Shown piece after piece: positions 23,532 through 31,909 of a DNA stretch of 34,739 nucleotides (position 1 is the first letter of the stretch; each line of letters starts with the position of its first letter). The stretch is from an uncultured Bacilli bacterium. Lineage in GTDB: Bacteria > Bacillota_I > Bacilli_A > RF39 > UBA660. The DNA lies in NCBI GenBank assembly GCA_947632065.1, contig CANRNO010000009.1:1-34739 (forward strand). Reading direction: 5' to 3'. The position numbers were made by a program, and so were the translations under genes. Under the pieces are notes generated by a model. It made no database searches. It saw only the letters and a program-made list of their open reading frames with translations, and had not been told where the DNA came from.

Positions 23532-24071
23532 ATGAATGTATCAGAACATATAACAAATATTTTAAATTATTATAAGGATAATCCTGAATGTGATCCTAAT
23601 GTATATGAGTATATTGAGGTTTGTGGAGATTTAGCTAAATACTTAAATGATATTGATAGTGAAATTCTTGGTAAAATGGTTCGTTATAAATTTGAAGGAT
23701 TTAGTGAAATGTTTTTTCATAAACTTATTACTTGTGGAATAGATGTAGATAGTGAACATCCTTTGTATAGACTTTGTAGTGATAGTAAAAATTATGGATT
23801 AGCAAAAGAAATATTACCAGATCAAGAATTACTTAAAAAGTTAGGTGGAGTATCTTTTTATATATTACAACAACAAAGAGATGTAGAAAAGAAAATTATA
23901 GATTCATTTACTTATGATAATGAAGGAGAATTTAATGATTTAGTTGTGATGGATAAAGTTTTTTCTAAATCAAATAAAGAAGATAATTCTCCAAGAGAAG
24001 AATTAATGTTATTTATAAGTTCTCAGTTTAAAGAAGAATATAAAATAGGAAATATTAAAGGTAAAAAGTAA
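23532..24071 (+). CDS. Hypothetical protein, 179 residues
   Basis: I do not recognise this protein. It is soluble and acidic, and appears helical up to about residue 125. A hydrophilic, probably disordered linker (about 140-155) follows, and then a short C-terminal helix ending in basic KGKK. There is no signal peptide, membrane segment or catalytic motif. It has its own extended -10 promoter, a strong AGGAGG site 8 nt before the ATG, and its own terminator, so it is a well-formed single gene rather than a chance frame. It lies just upstream of ftsEX, but no functional link is visible. Confidence 0.75.
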   Translation: MNVSEHITNILNYYKDNPECDPNVYEYIEVCGDLAKYLNDIDSEILGKMVRYKFEGFSEMFFHKLITCGIDVDSEHPLYRLCSDSKNYGLAKEILPDQELLKKLGGVSFYILQQQRDVEKKIIDSFTYDNEGEFNDLVVMDKVFSKSNKEDNSPREELMLFISSQFKEEYKIGNIKGKK

Positions 24072-24094
24072 GATTTTATATCTTCTTTTTTTTT
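24063..24094 (+). terminator. Terminator of the 179-residue gene
   Basis: AAGAT and ATCTT arms around TTTAT, extended after a mismatch by AAAAAG pairing with the T run. Confidence 0.7.
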
Positions 24095-24103
24095 GGTTTA
24101 TTT

Positions 24104-24110
24104 TGTCGAA
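24104..24110 (+). promoter_or_regulatory. Candidate Spo0A box upstream of ftsE
   Basis: TGTCGAA in the context TTTTGTCGAAG, centred about 44 bases before the predicted ftsE transcription start, a position where an activator could contact RNA polymerase. In B. subtilis FtsEX affects entry into sporulation. Direct Spo0A control here is an inference. Confidence 0.4.
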
Positions 24111-24135
24111 GTTTGTTTTACTTTTTATTTTATTA

Positions 24136-24144
24136 TGTTATAAT
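24136..24144 (+). promoter_or_regulatory. Extended -10 promoter of ftsEX
   Basis: TG-T-TATAAT with a leader of about 17 nt. Confidence 0.7.
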
Positions 24145-24167
24145 GTTAATACTAAGGTGGTGTTAAA

Positions 24168-24863
24168 GTGGATTTAATAAGACTTAAAAATATATATAAG
24201 CAGTATAAAAATGGAGTTACTGCAATTTATGATGCAACTATTTCTATTAGGAAGGGTGCATTTGTTTTTGTTATAGGTGGTTCTGGTAGTGGAAAAAGTA
24301 CACTTATAAAAATGCTTTATCGTGAAGAAAAACCAACTTCAGGACAAATTGTTGTTGGTGGTGTTAATGTTGCTAAACTTAGAAATAGTAAAGTATATAA
24401 ATTACGTCGTAAGGTAGGAATAGTATTTCAAGATTATAGATTACTTCCTAAACTTACAGTATATGAAAATGTAGCTTTTGCAATGGAGGTTATTGGTGCT
24501 CCTAAAAAGATGGCTAGACATCAGACATTAAAAGCTTTGGAACTTGTAGGATTAAAGAATAAAGTACATAATTATCCTAATCAACTTTCTGGAGGGGAAC
24601 AACAAAGAGTTGCGATTGCAAGAGCTATAGTTAATAATCCTAAACTTTTACTTTGTGATGAACCTACTGGAAACTTAGATCCGGAGAGAAGTAAAGAAAT
24701 TATGGAAGTACTTGAGTTAATTAATGAGAAACGTGGAACAACTATAATTATGGCTACTCATGATAAAGAAATAGTTAATAGAATGAGAAAGCAAGTTGTA
24801 ACCCTAAAAGATGGAAGAATAATTAGTAATGAAGAGGAGGGTACATATAATGAGGTTGTTTAG
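24168..24863 (+). CDS. ftsE: Cell-division ABC transporter ATPase FtsE
   Basis: This 231-residue ATPase works with FtsX to switch on an extracellular peptidoglycan hydrolase. Walker A GGSGSGKST is at 37-45, followed by the Q-loop VFQDYRLLP, the signature LSGGEQQR, Walker B LLLCDEPTGNLD, and a closing H in ATHD. The start is a GTG with AAGGTGG 7 nt upstream. Its end overlaps ftsX by 14 nt, so the two are translationally coupled. The complex itself is not a classical transporter: the ATPase cycle is transmitted to the hydrolase encoded two genes on. Confidence 0.96.
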   Translation: MDLIRLKNIYKQYKNGVTAIYDATISIRKGAFVFVIGGSGSGKSTLIKMLYREEKPTSGQIVVGGVNVAKLRNSKVYKLRRKVGIVFQDYRLLPKLTVYENVAFAMEVIGAPKKMARHQTLKALELVGLKNKVHNYPNQLSGGEQQRVAIARAIVNNPKLLLCDEPTGNLDPERSKEIMEVLELINEKRGTTIIMATHDKEIVNRMRKQVVTLKDGRIISNEEEGTYNEVV

Positions 24864-25749
24864 AATGTTAGGAAGAAGTTGCAGAGATGCATTTAAAAGT
24901 GTATTTCGTAACTTTAGTTTGTCACTTGCATCTATTTCATGTATAACTATTACTCTTATTATTGTTGCGATTGCAATAGTAGCATCTTTTAATGTAGAGA
25001 ATTTTACTAAAGAAATAGAAAAAGATTTAACAATAGTAGTATTTATGAAAAATGATGCAACAGAAGAAGAAATTAATGAAGTTAAAGATAAAGTTCATAA
25101 TATGAGTAATGTTGCTAAAATTGATTTTGAAAGTAAAAAAGAAGTCAAAGAGGAAATGAGTAAGGAAAGCGAAGTATTTAAGACTGTTATGGATGGATGG
25201 AGTGAAGAAGAGAGTCCTTTAAAAGATACTTTTAGATTAAAAGTTAAGAATGTAGAAAAGATAGGAAAGACTGCTAAGAAAATTCAAAAAATGGATAAAG
25301 TAGCAACTGTTAAATATGGAGAAGGAATGGTTGATCAACTTGTTAGTGCATTTTCTTCAATAGAAAAAGTTGCTTATGGAGTTGTAATAGCACTTGTTGT
25401 AGTTACAGTATTCTTAATTATAAATACAATTAAATTAACAATATTCTCAAGAAAAAGAGAAATATCTATTATGAGACTTGTTGGTGCAAATAACTTTACT
25501 ATAAAGATGCCATTTATTATAGAAGGTATGATACTTGGTATAATAGGTTCTATAATTCCAATAATTCTTATAACTTATGGATATCTTGCTTTTTATAATT
25601 ATTTTGATGGATATTTATTTACTGAATTAATTAAACTTATTAAACCAGAACCATTTATTTATTCTGTATCTGGTATAGTTGTATTAATTGGTATTTTAGT
25701 TGGTACTTTAGGTTCAAGTAGTGCAGTTAGAAAGTATTTAAAAGTGTAG
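24850..25749 (+). CDS. ftsX: Cell-division protein FtsX
   Basis: This 299-residue membrane protein has four helices: one near residues 24-48, then an extracellular domain (about 50-165), then three more helices (about 170-295). This is the usual FtsX topology. The extracellular domain is where FtsX binds its hydrolase. Motifs of the family include TIKLTIFSRKREISIMRLVGAN. The ATG at 24850 follows GAGGAGGG within ftsE. The frame itself opens earlier, at 24829. It is followed 8 nt later by the M23 hydrolase gene, which is probably its partner. Confidence 0.95.
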   Translation: MRLFRMLGRSCRDAFKSVFRNFSLSLASISCITITLIIVAIAIVASFNVENFTKEIEKDLTIVVFMKNDATEEEINEVKDKVHNMSNVAKIDFESKKEVKEEMSKESEVFKTVMDGWSEEESPLKDTFRLKVKNVEKIGKTAKKIQKMDKVATVKYGEGMVDQLVSAFSSIEKVAYGVVIALVVVTVFLIINTIKLTIFSRKREISIMRLVGANNFTIKMPFIIEGMILGIIGSIIPIILITYGYLAFYNYFDGYLFTELIKLIKPEPFIYSVSGIVVLIGILVGTLGSSSAVRKYLKV

Positions 25750-25757
25750 GTGATTAT

Positions 25758-26981
25758 ATGAAAAAAGGAATAGTTAGCATAGTAGTTGTCTCTATATTTT
25801 TATCATATTTAATTGCACCTATTGAAGTTAGTGCTAAAACACTTAGTGAGTTTGAAGCAGAGGTTGCTAAATTCACTGCAGAACTTCAAGCAAAGCAAAA
25901 TAAAATCGCTAAAAATGATGCTGAGGTTGCACAAATAACTAAACATATTTCTGAATTACAAGCACAAGTAAAACAAATAGAAAATGATATCTCTAGATTA
26001 CAAAATGAAATTGAGGAAAGTAATAAAGAGATTAAGAAAAAAGGAAAAGAAAGTAAAAAAATAATTGAATATTATCAATTATCAAATGGAGAAAATTCTT
26101 ATTTAGAGTATATTTTTGGATCTACTAGTATTACAGATATGATTTATAGAATTTCTATGGTAGAACAACTTACTGAATATAATGATAAAGTAATGAAAGA
26201 GTTAGATGCTCTTATAAAAAAGAATAAGACACAACAGACGCAACTTGGTAGTAAAAAAGAAGAACTTGGTAAAGTTCAAGAAGAATTAAAGTCTGAACGT
26301 GAAAGAATTAATGCTGATACACAAGCTGTTAGGGATACTATGCCTAGTGTTCAAGAGCAAATTAAAGCTGCTAAGGAAAATGTTGCTTATTTGAAAAAAC
26401 TTGGTTGTGGAAAAAATGAGGATGTTCAAAGTTGTATATACAGAGTTAATCAATCATCAGGAGGAGCTTCTGTTCCTAGTTCTGGTTCTACACTTCGTCC
26501 TATTACTAATGGTATTAGACAAGGTGGACTTGGTTCTTATTCAGGACATACTGGTCAAGATATGACTAGTCCTAATAAAAAGGGAGAAACTATTTATCCA
26601 ATTGCAAACGGTTATGTAATATATCAAGATCATGATAATTGTACAACTGGTGGTTGGTGTGGATATGGTTGTAATGGAAATGCTAATATGATTGTAATAA
26701 GACATAATATTAATGGAAGATATATATATGCTAGTTATCTTCATTTGAGTCAAGTTTATGTAGGTGCTGGACAACAAGTTTCTGCTTATACTCCTCTTGG
26801 AAAAATGGGTAATACTGGTTGTACATCTGGTAGTGATGAAGGAGGTACAAGTATACATTTACATTTAGAACTTGCAACTTGTCATTATTATGGTGGAGGT
26901 TGTACTTATAATGGGTATAAATCTCAAATTATAAATCCTACAAGTTATGTATCATTCCCAGGTAGATGGAGTAATAGATAA
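25758..26981 (+). CDS. Secreted coiled-coil M23 peptidoglycan hydrolase, likely FtsEX effector
   Basis: This 407-residue exported protein has a signal peptide (cleavage likely after VSA, residue 26) and a long coiled-coil region (about 28-215). Part of the coiled coil, around 105-150, resembles the PcsB hinge. A Ser/Gly linker leads to an M23 domain (about 255-400). The zinc ligands are intact: H264 and D268 in HTGQD, and H369 in IHLHLEL, with H329 also present. It should therefore cut peptide cross-links itself, unlike E. coli EnvC, whose LytM domain is inactive. Eight cysteines (217, 226, 295, 301, 305, 355, 375, 382) are unusual for a Firmicute wall enzyme and may form disulfides. It is third in the ftsEX operon. 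Confidence 0.9.
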   Translation: MKKGIVSIVVVSIFLSYLIAPIEVSAKTLSEFEAEVAKFTAELQAKQNKIAKNDAEVAQITKHISELQAQVKQIENDISRLQNEIEESNKEIKKKGKESKKIIEYYQLSNGENSYLEYIFGSTSITDMIYRISMVEQLTEYNDKVMKELDALIKKNKTQQTQLGSKKEELGKVQEELKSERERINADTQAVRDTMPSVQEQIKAAKENVAYLKKLGCGKNEDVQSCIYRVNQSSGGASVPSSGSTLRPITNGIRQGGLGSYSGHTGQDMTSPNKKGETIYPIANGYVIYQDHDNCTTGGWCGYGCNGNANMIVIRHNINGRYIYASYLHLSQVYVGAGQQVSAYTPLGKMGNTGCTSGSDEGGTSIHLHLELATCHYYGGGCTYNGYKSQIINPTSYVSFPGRWSNR

Positions 26982-26986
26982 TTATT

Positions 26987-27024
26987 AGTAAGAGAACTAT
27001 AAAGTGAAGTTCTCTTACTTTTTC
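26987..27024 (+). terminator. Terminator of the ftsEX-hydrolase operon
   Basis: A perfect 12-bp stem, AGTAAGAGAACT with AGTTCTCTTACT, a 9-nt loop and a T run. The strongest terminator in the window. Confidence 0.93.
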
Positions 27025-27036
27025 TTTCTAAAAATA

Positions 27037-27066
27037 TTGTAACTTTTTTTTGATTTGTAGTATAAT
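27037..27066 (+). promoter_or_regulatory. Promoter of aqpZ
   Basis: TTGTAA (27037-27042), 18 nt, TATAAT (27061-27066). No extended -10. One of the few two-element promoters here. Confidence 0.6.
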
Positions 27067-27090
27067 TAAGTTAGGATTGGAGGAGAGAAG

Positions 27091-27786
27091 ATGAAAAAAT
27101 ATTTAGCAGAATTCATTGGTACTTTTGTACTTACTTTTGTTGGATGTGGTGCTGCTGCACTATCTGGCGGAGTAGAAGGAGTGCTTGGTGTTTTAGGAAT
27201 TGCTATGGCTTTTGGACTTTCTATAGTTGTTATGGCTTATTCAATCGGAAACATTTCTGGTTGTCATATTAATCCAGCAGTTTCACTTGCTATGTGGATT
27301 AATAAAAAAATGGAAGGACGCGACTTTATTGGTTATGTAGTTAGTCAAGTTTTAGGTGCTATTGTTGCTGCTGCTTTATTAAAATTAATAGGTAGTATGT
27401 GTGATCCAATAATTACTGGACTTGGAACTAATGGATATGGTTCACTTTCTTATGTACGTCTAGATATGATAGGTGCATTTATTATTGAAGTAGTATTAAC
27501 TTTAATATTTGTACTTACAATATTAGGTGTTACTTCAAAGAAAGAAAATACTTCTGTTACAGGTATAGTAATTGGTCTTGCTTTAGCATTTGTTCATATC
27601 ATTGGAATTCCTTTAACTGGAACTAGTGTTAATCCTGCAAGAAGTTTAGGACCTGCATTATTTGCTGGTGGAAAAGCACTTTCACAAGTATGGCTATTTA
27701 TACTTGCTCCTTTAGTAGGAGCAGTCATTGCTGCATATCTTTGGAAGTATCTTTCTAAAGAAGAGAAAAAAGAAAAGAGTAAATAA
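27091..27786 (+). CDS. aqpZ: Water channel, AqpZ-type aquaporin
   Basis: This 231-residue membrane protein has six helices and two NPA half-helices, at residues 61-63 (HINPAVS) and 181-183 (SVNPARS). The aromatic/arginine selectivity filter reads F41, H169, T178 and R184, the same as E. coli AqpZ (F43, H174, T183, R189). The surrounding segment ALAFVHIIGIPLTGTSVNPARS is nearly identical in pattern to AqpZ. This identifies a water-selective aquaporin rather than a glycerol facilitator, which has Asp after NPAR. It is monocistronic with a GGAGGAGAG site. Confidence 0.92.
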   Translation: MKKYLAEFIGTFVLTFVGCGAAALSGGVEGVLGVLGIAMAFGLSIVVMAYSIGNISGCHINPAVSLAMWINKKMEGRDFIGYVVSQVLGAIVAAALLKLIGSMCDPIITGLGTNGYGSLSYVRLDMIGAFIIEVVLTLIFVLTILGVTSKKENTSVTGIVIGLALAFVHIIGIPLTGTSVNPARSLGPALFAGGKALSQVWLFILAPLVGAVIAAYLWKYLSKEEKKEKSK

Positions 27787-27790
27787 TTTT

Positions 27791-27817
27791 AGTACAAGCT
27801 TTTAACTTGTACTTTTC
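27791..27817 (+). terminator. Terminator of aqpZ
   Basis: AGTACAAG and CTTGTACT form an 8-bp stem with a 7-nt loop, then a T-rich run. Confidence 0.85.
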
Positions 27818-27820
27818 TTT

Positions 27821-27829
27821 TGTTATGAT
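27821..27829 (+). promoter_or_regulatory. Extended -10 promoter of the LCP gene
   Basis: TG-T-TATGAT, directly after the aqpZ terminator. Leader about 23 nt. Confidence 0.55.
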
Positions 27830-27858
27830 ATACTTATTATAATAAGGGAAGTGTTAGT

Positions 27859-29259
27859 ATGAAGTTTGTGAGTAAAATTATTAGTTTATCTTTGACATTA
27901 GTTTCAGCTTTTACTGTTTATATGGTATATAAATTAAATATAATACCTTCGAAATATTTTTGGCCAATTGTAGGTATTTTTTCTTTTATTGTTTTAATTT
28001 TAGACTTTAAACTTATTAGAAAGAAAACTAAAGGATTTAGTAGATTCTTTTTTATGTTAATATCGGTTGTTTTTACTGCTGGATTAATATATTTACTTAC
28101 TTATATAAATGCTACATATGATTTTATGAATAATTTAGTTTTTAAAGATTATGAGTTTGCAACTTATGATGTGGTAGTTAAAACTAACTCTTCTTATAAG
28201 AAAATAGGTAATTTAAAGAATAAGGAAATTGCTTCTCTTTCTAATGATAAAAATTATGATCAAGTAAAAATGCTTATAAATACGAACATACCATTTAAAG
28301 AGAAAAAGGTTGATGAAGTTTCTAAATTGGTTTCATTATTTAATTCTGATGGTATACCTTCTTTTGTAGTAGAAGATAATCATTATGAGTTACTTAAAGA
28401 AGAATATCCTGAACTTAATAATACTAGTAAAGTTATTAAAACTTATAAAGTAATTGTTAAAAAAGAAAAGATTAAAGATAATAAAGATATTAGAGATCCG
28501 TTTATTTTATATATTAGTGGTATTGATAGATATGGAAAGATATCTAATGTTTCTAGAAGTGATGTTAATATTTTAGCGGTTGTTAATCCAAGTAAAGAAA
28601 AAATATTATTAGTATCTATTCCTAGAGATTATTATGTTTCATTATATGGTACTGATTCTAAGGATAAACTTACACATGCTGGAATGTATGGTATTGATAC
28701 TAGTGTTAAGACTATTAATAATTTACTTGATGTTGATATTGACTATTATTTAAGGCTTAATTTTTCTACTTTAACTAAATGTATAGATTTACTTGGTGGT
28801 GTTGATATTTATTCTGATAGAGCATTTACTTCTTATGTAGATGGATCTATTAGAGTAGAAGAAGGAGTTAATCATATGGATGGAAAGACTGCTTTAGCTT
28901 TTGCTCGTGAAAGACATGCATATGAAAGTGGAGATAGACATAGAGGAGAAAATCAACAAGAAATTATTAAAGCTATAATTGGTAAAATTACAGATAAAAA
29001 GAACATTACAAAGTTTAAAGATATTTTATCTTCTTTAGATGGTACGTTTGAGACTAGTATGTCTTATAAAAATATTACTAATTTGGTTAAAATGCAACTT
29101 GATAAAAATATAGATTGGAATATAGAATCTATAAGTTTAGATGGTAAGGGAAGTATGATGCCTACTTATAGTATGGGGCAGAGAAGACTTTATGTAATGA
29201 TTCCGGATAATGACTCAGTTGAGGATGCAACAAAAAAAATAGATAAATTATTAAAATAA
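27859..29259 (+). CDS. LytR-CpsA-Psr (LCP) family wall-polymer ligase
   Basis: This 466-residue protein has three N-terminal membrane helices (about 5-25, 33-52, 64-84), a linking extracellular domain, and an LCP catalytic domain (about 205-385). LCP enzymes transfer undecaprenyl-linked glycopolymers, such as teichoic acids, onto peptidoglycan. Family residues seen: GIDRYGKISNVSRSDVNILAVV, SIPRDYYV, the LLGGVDIY segment and ARERHAYESGDRHRGENQQE with the arginines that bind the pyrophosphate. The middle domain around 95-200, with repeated Lys-rich strands, fits the accessory domain seen in related Firmicutes. The tagO-like gene at 4163 would start the same pathway. Confidence 0.9.
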   Translation: MKFVSKIISLSLTLVSAFTVYMVYKLNIIPSKYFWPIVGIFSFIVLILDFKLIRKKTKGFSRFFFMLISVVFTAGLIYLLTYINATYDFMNNLVFKDYEFATYDVVVKTNSSYKKIGNLKNKEIASLSNDKNYDQVKMLINTNIPFKEKKVDEVSKLVSLFNSDGIPSFVVEDNHYELLKEEYPELNNTSKVIKTYKVIVKKEKIKDNKDIRDPFILYISGIDRYGKISNVSRSDVNILAVVNPSKEKILLVSIPRDYYVSLYGTDSKDKLTHAGMYGIDTSVKTINNLLDVDIDYYLRLNFSTLTKCIDLLGGVDIYSDRAFTSYVDGSIRVEEGVNHMDGKTALAFARERHAYESGDRHRGENQQEIIKAIIGKITDKKNITKFKDILSSLDGTFETSMSYKNITNLVKMQLDKNIDWNIESISLDGKGSMMPTYSMGQRRLYVMIPDNDSVEDATKKIDKLLK

Positions 29260-29306
29260 AATTATAAATATAAAAAAATTGCCAATAATATAAGTGGTGA
29301 TTTTTT

Positions 29307-30746
29307 TTGAAAGATTATAGTATATGGAATGATGGAGTTAATTTTTTAAAATGTGATAAATTAGATAAAAATATTAATGTAGATGTTTTAGTTATTGGAG
29401 GAGGTATTACTGGAGTTAGTTGTTGCTATCAACTTATGAATACAAATAAAAAGATTGCTTTAGTAGAAGCAAATAAAATTGGTAGTGGTATAACTTCAAA
29501 AACTACAGGTAAGCTTACTTTTTTACAAGATGGGATTTATTCTTCTATTAAAAATTCTTCTAATATTGATAATGCTAAATTGTATTATGAAGCACAAAAG
29601 GATGCTATAAAGATAGTAAAAGATATTGTTAAAAAAGAGAAGATAGATTGTAATTTAGAGAAAAATAGTTCTTATCTTTTTTGTTGTGATGATAGTAAAA
29701 TAAAGAGTATTAAAAATGAGAAAAAAATACTTGAAGGTTTTGGTTGTGAAGTAGGAGAAATTGATAAATTACCGGATGGAGGTAAATGTTGTTATGGAAT
29801 AAAAGTAGAAGATACATATTGTTTTCATCCTCTTAAATATTTAGAAGGAGTAAAAAAAGTTCTTTTAGATGGTGGTATTAAAATATATGAGGATACTAGA
29901 ATATATTCTATTAATAATTTTAATAATTATTATATTTGTAAATCTGATAAATATAGTATTCATGCTAAAGAGGTTGTGTTAGCTTTACATTATCCTTATT
30001 TTACTGTTCCATTTTTTATGCCTTTTAAAGTTCATTTGAAAAAGTCTTATGTTAGTGCTTTTATTGAAAAAGATAGTTTAAAGTTTAATGCAATAAGTTT
30101 AGATAAACCAGTTAAATCTATTCGTTATTATAAAGATAAAAAAGATTGTTATAAAATATTTTTATATGGGTCTCGTAATTTGGCAATGGATGTTAATGAT
30201 AAGAAGCATTTTGATAAGTTTAAAGAGTTTAACTATAATTATAAATATTTATGGTCTAATATAGATATAATTACAGGAGATTATATTCCTTATGTTGGAG
30301 AGATTATGAAAGGATTATATATTGCGACAGGTTATAATACTTGGGGTATGACTAATAGTGCTATTGCATCTGTTGTAATTAGAGATTTGATAGGCAAAAA
30401 AGAAAATAAATATATTAATCTTTTTAATCCTAAAAGAGGAGTTAATATTTTATCTTTACCTCTTGTTTTTGGAAGTAATGCTAAAAGTTATATTGAATCT
30501 ATGATTAATAGTAATAAAAGTTTTTATGAAAGTGTTAGAATAGAAAATATTGATGGTAAGAAAGTAGGTATTTATAATGATGGTAAAAAAGAGTATAAAG
30601 TGTTTATAAAATGTCCTCATATGGGATGTAATTTGGTTTTTAATGAAGTTGAGAAGACTTGGGATTGTCCTTGTCATGGATCTAGATTTTCTGTATCAGG
30701 TAAGGTTATTAATGGACCTAGTAATTTTGATATAACTTATAAATAA
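29307..30746 (+). CDS. FAD-dependent oxidoreductase with C-terminal Rieske domain (YhfW-like)
   Basis: This 479-residue protein has an N-terminal DAO-type FAD domain (about 25-375) with the dinucleotide motif VIGGGITGVSCC and the TSKTTGKLT segment, plus GYNTWGMTNSAIAS near the FAD C-terminal motif. A Rieske [2Fe-2S] domain follows, with ligands C436, H438, C454 and H457 (CPHMGC and CPCHGS). The combination is that of B. subtilis YhfW, whose substrate is not known. A TTG start is supported by AAGTGGTGA 6 nt upstream. No promoter or terminator separates it clearly from the LCP gene, 47 nt upstream. It may be cotranscribed. Confidence 0.88.
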   Translation: MKDYSIWNDGVNFLKCDKLDKNINVDVLVIGGGITGVSCCYQLMNTNKKIALVEANKIGSGITSKTTGKLTFLQDGIYSSIKNSSNIDNAKLYYEAQKDAIKIVKDIVKKEKIDCNLEKNSSYLFCCDDSKIKSIKNEKKILEGFGCEVGEIDKLPDGGKCCYGIKVEDTYCFHPLKYLEGVKKVLLDGGIKIYEDTRIYSINNFNNYYICKSDKYSIHAKEVVLALHYPYFTVPFFMPFKVHLKKSYVSAFIEKDSLKFNAISLDKPVKSIRYYKDKKDCYKIFLYGSRNLAMDVNDKKHFDKFKEFNYNYKYLWSNIDIITGDYIPYVGEIMKGLYIATGYNTWGMTNSAIASVVIRDLIGKKENKYINLFNPKRGVNILSLPLVFGSNAKSYIESMINSNKSFYESVRIENIDGKKVGIYNDGKKEYKVFIKCPHMGCNLVFNEVEKTWDCPCHGSRFSVSGKVINGPSNFDITYK

Positions 30747-30781
30747 AATAATATTAGTTGTGTTCTAATATTATTTTTTTT
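30746..30781 (+). terminator. Terminator of the oxidoreductase gene
   Basis: A perfect 12-bp A/T-rich stem, AAATAATATTAG with CTAATATTATTT, and a TTGTGTT loop, then T. The last T is the T of the next promoter's TG. Confidence 0.85.
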
Positions 30782-30789
30782 GTTATAAT
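30781..30789 (+). promoter_or_regulatory. Extended -10 promoter of the DUF5662 unit
   Basis: TG-T-TATAAT fused to the end of the preceding terminator. Leader about 15 nt. Confidence 0.7.
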
Positions 30790-30810
30790 AAAAAAGAAAG
30801 AGGAGAGGTT

Positions 30811-31377
30811 ATGGAAAAGAATGTAGAATATAAAATTACTTTAAAGAACTTTTTTAGACACTTACATACAATTAATTATCATCGTATGAAAGTTTTTCTT
30901 TTATGTTGTAAAGCTGGTATTCCTTGGAGAGGATTTGTTCATGATTTATCTAAATATAATCCTGTTGAGTTTTTTGAAGGAGTAAAATATTTTAGCGGTA
31001 ATAGAAGTCCTATTAATAATTGTAAAGAGGTTAATGGATATAGTAAGGCATGGCTTCATCATAGGGGACGTAATAAACATCATTATGAATATTGGTATGA
31101 TTATGAAACTATTTTAAAAGCACCTATTATTCCTTATAAATATTTTGTAGAAATGGTATGTGATTCTATGGCTGCTGGAATTGTTTATCAGGGTAAGAAA
31201 TGGACTAAGGATTATCAACTTAAATATTTTCTTAAAACAAAGGATATAGCTAAGTTAAATCCTAAAATGGAAAAGTTACTTATTAGGATTTATACAGATA
31301 TTAGCAAAGAGGGAATTGATGCGGTTATAAATAAAAATAATTTGAGAAAACTATATGAAGAGTATACTAAGGAGTGA
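30811..31377 (+). CDS. DUF5662 family protein
   Basis: This 188-residue soluble protein is rich in His and aromatic residues. Its patterns are those of the DUF5662 family: HLHTINYHRMKVFLLC, FVHDLSKYNPVEF, and AWLHHRGRNKHHYEYW. The spaced HD and HH/H pairs look like a metal site of HD-phosphohydrolase type, but I cannot confirm activity. The AGGAGAGG site precedes the ATG by 2-3 bases. It is the first gene of a unit with YfcE (5 nt gap) and an M32 peptidase (9 nt gap). Confidence 0.8.
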   Translation: MEKNVEYKITLKNFFRHLHTINYHRMKVFLLCCKAGIPWRGFVHDLSKYNPVEFFEGVKYFSGNRSPINNCKEVNGYSKAWLHHRGRNKHHYEYWYDYETILKAPIIPYKYFVEMVCDSMAAGIVYQGKKWTKDYQLKYFLKTKDIAKLNPKMEKLLIRIYTDISKEGIDAVINKNNLRKLYEEYTKE

Positions 31378-31381
31378 TTTT

Positions 31382-31900
31382 ATGAAGGTTATGTGTATAT
31401 CTGATATACATGGTAATATAGATAAACTTAATTTAGCACTTGAAAAATATAGAGAAGAGGGATGTGATAAATTAATTATTTTAGGGGATTTTTTTAGTTA
31501 TTATCCATCTTTTAAGAATGATGAAATAGTAGATGTTCTTAATAATATGGCATCATCTATTATCGCAGTAGAAGGTAATTGTGATTCTTCTATGAATTTA
31601 GATAAGTTTAATTTTACTTTAGGATATTTAAAAACTGTAGATGTTAATGGAATTGGTGTTACTATTACTCATGGTCATGTTTTTAGTCATAAAAGATTTC
31701 CAGAAGTAGTTGGTAGAATATTTATTCAAGGACATTCTCATAAAAGTATGCTTGATGAAGTTGATGGAGTAGTGCTTGCTAATCCAGGTTCTATATCTTT
31801 ACCTAGAGGTGGAAGTGTTAGTAGTTATTTGATTATAGATGATAAATATATTTATTTGAAAAAGTTAGATGGAGAAGAAATAAAGAAAATAAAAATATAA
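31382..31900 (+). CDS. YfcE-type metallophosphodiesterase
   Basis: This 172-residue calcineurin-like phosphoesterase coordinates two metals. Motifs in order: CISDIHGN, ILGDFF, VEGNCDS, ITHGHVFSH and IQGHSHKS, with the NPGSISLPR tail typical of YfcE/MJ0936. YfcE enzymes cleave model phosphodiesters. The natural substrate in Firmicutes is unknown. The ribosome-binding site AAGGAGTGA (31369-31377), which overlaps the upstream stop, sets the start at ATG 31382. The frame itself opens earlier, at 31355. Confidence 0.9.
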   Translation: MKVMCISDIHGNIDKLNLALEKYREEGCDKLIILGDFFSYYPSFKNDEIVDVLNNMASSIIAVEGNCDSSMNLDKFNFTLGYLKTVDVNGIGVTITHGHVFSHKRFPEVVGRIFIQGHSHKSMLDEVDGVVLANPGSISLPRGGSVSSYLIIDDKYIYLKKLDGEEIKKIKI

Positions 31901-31909
31901 GGAGAAATT

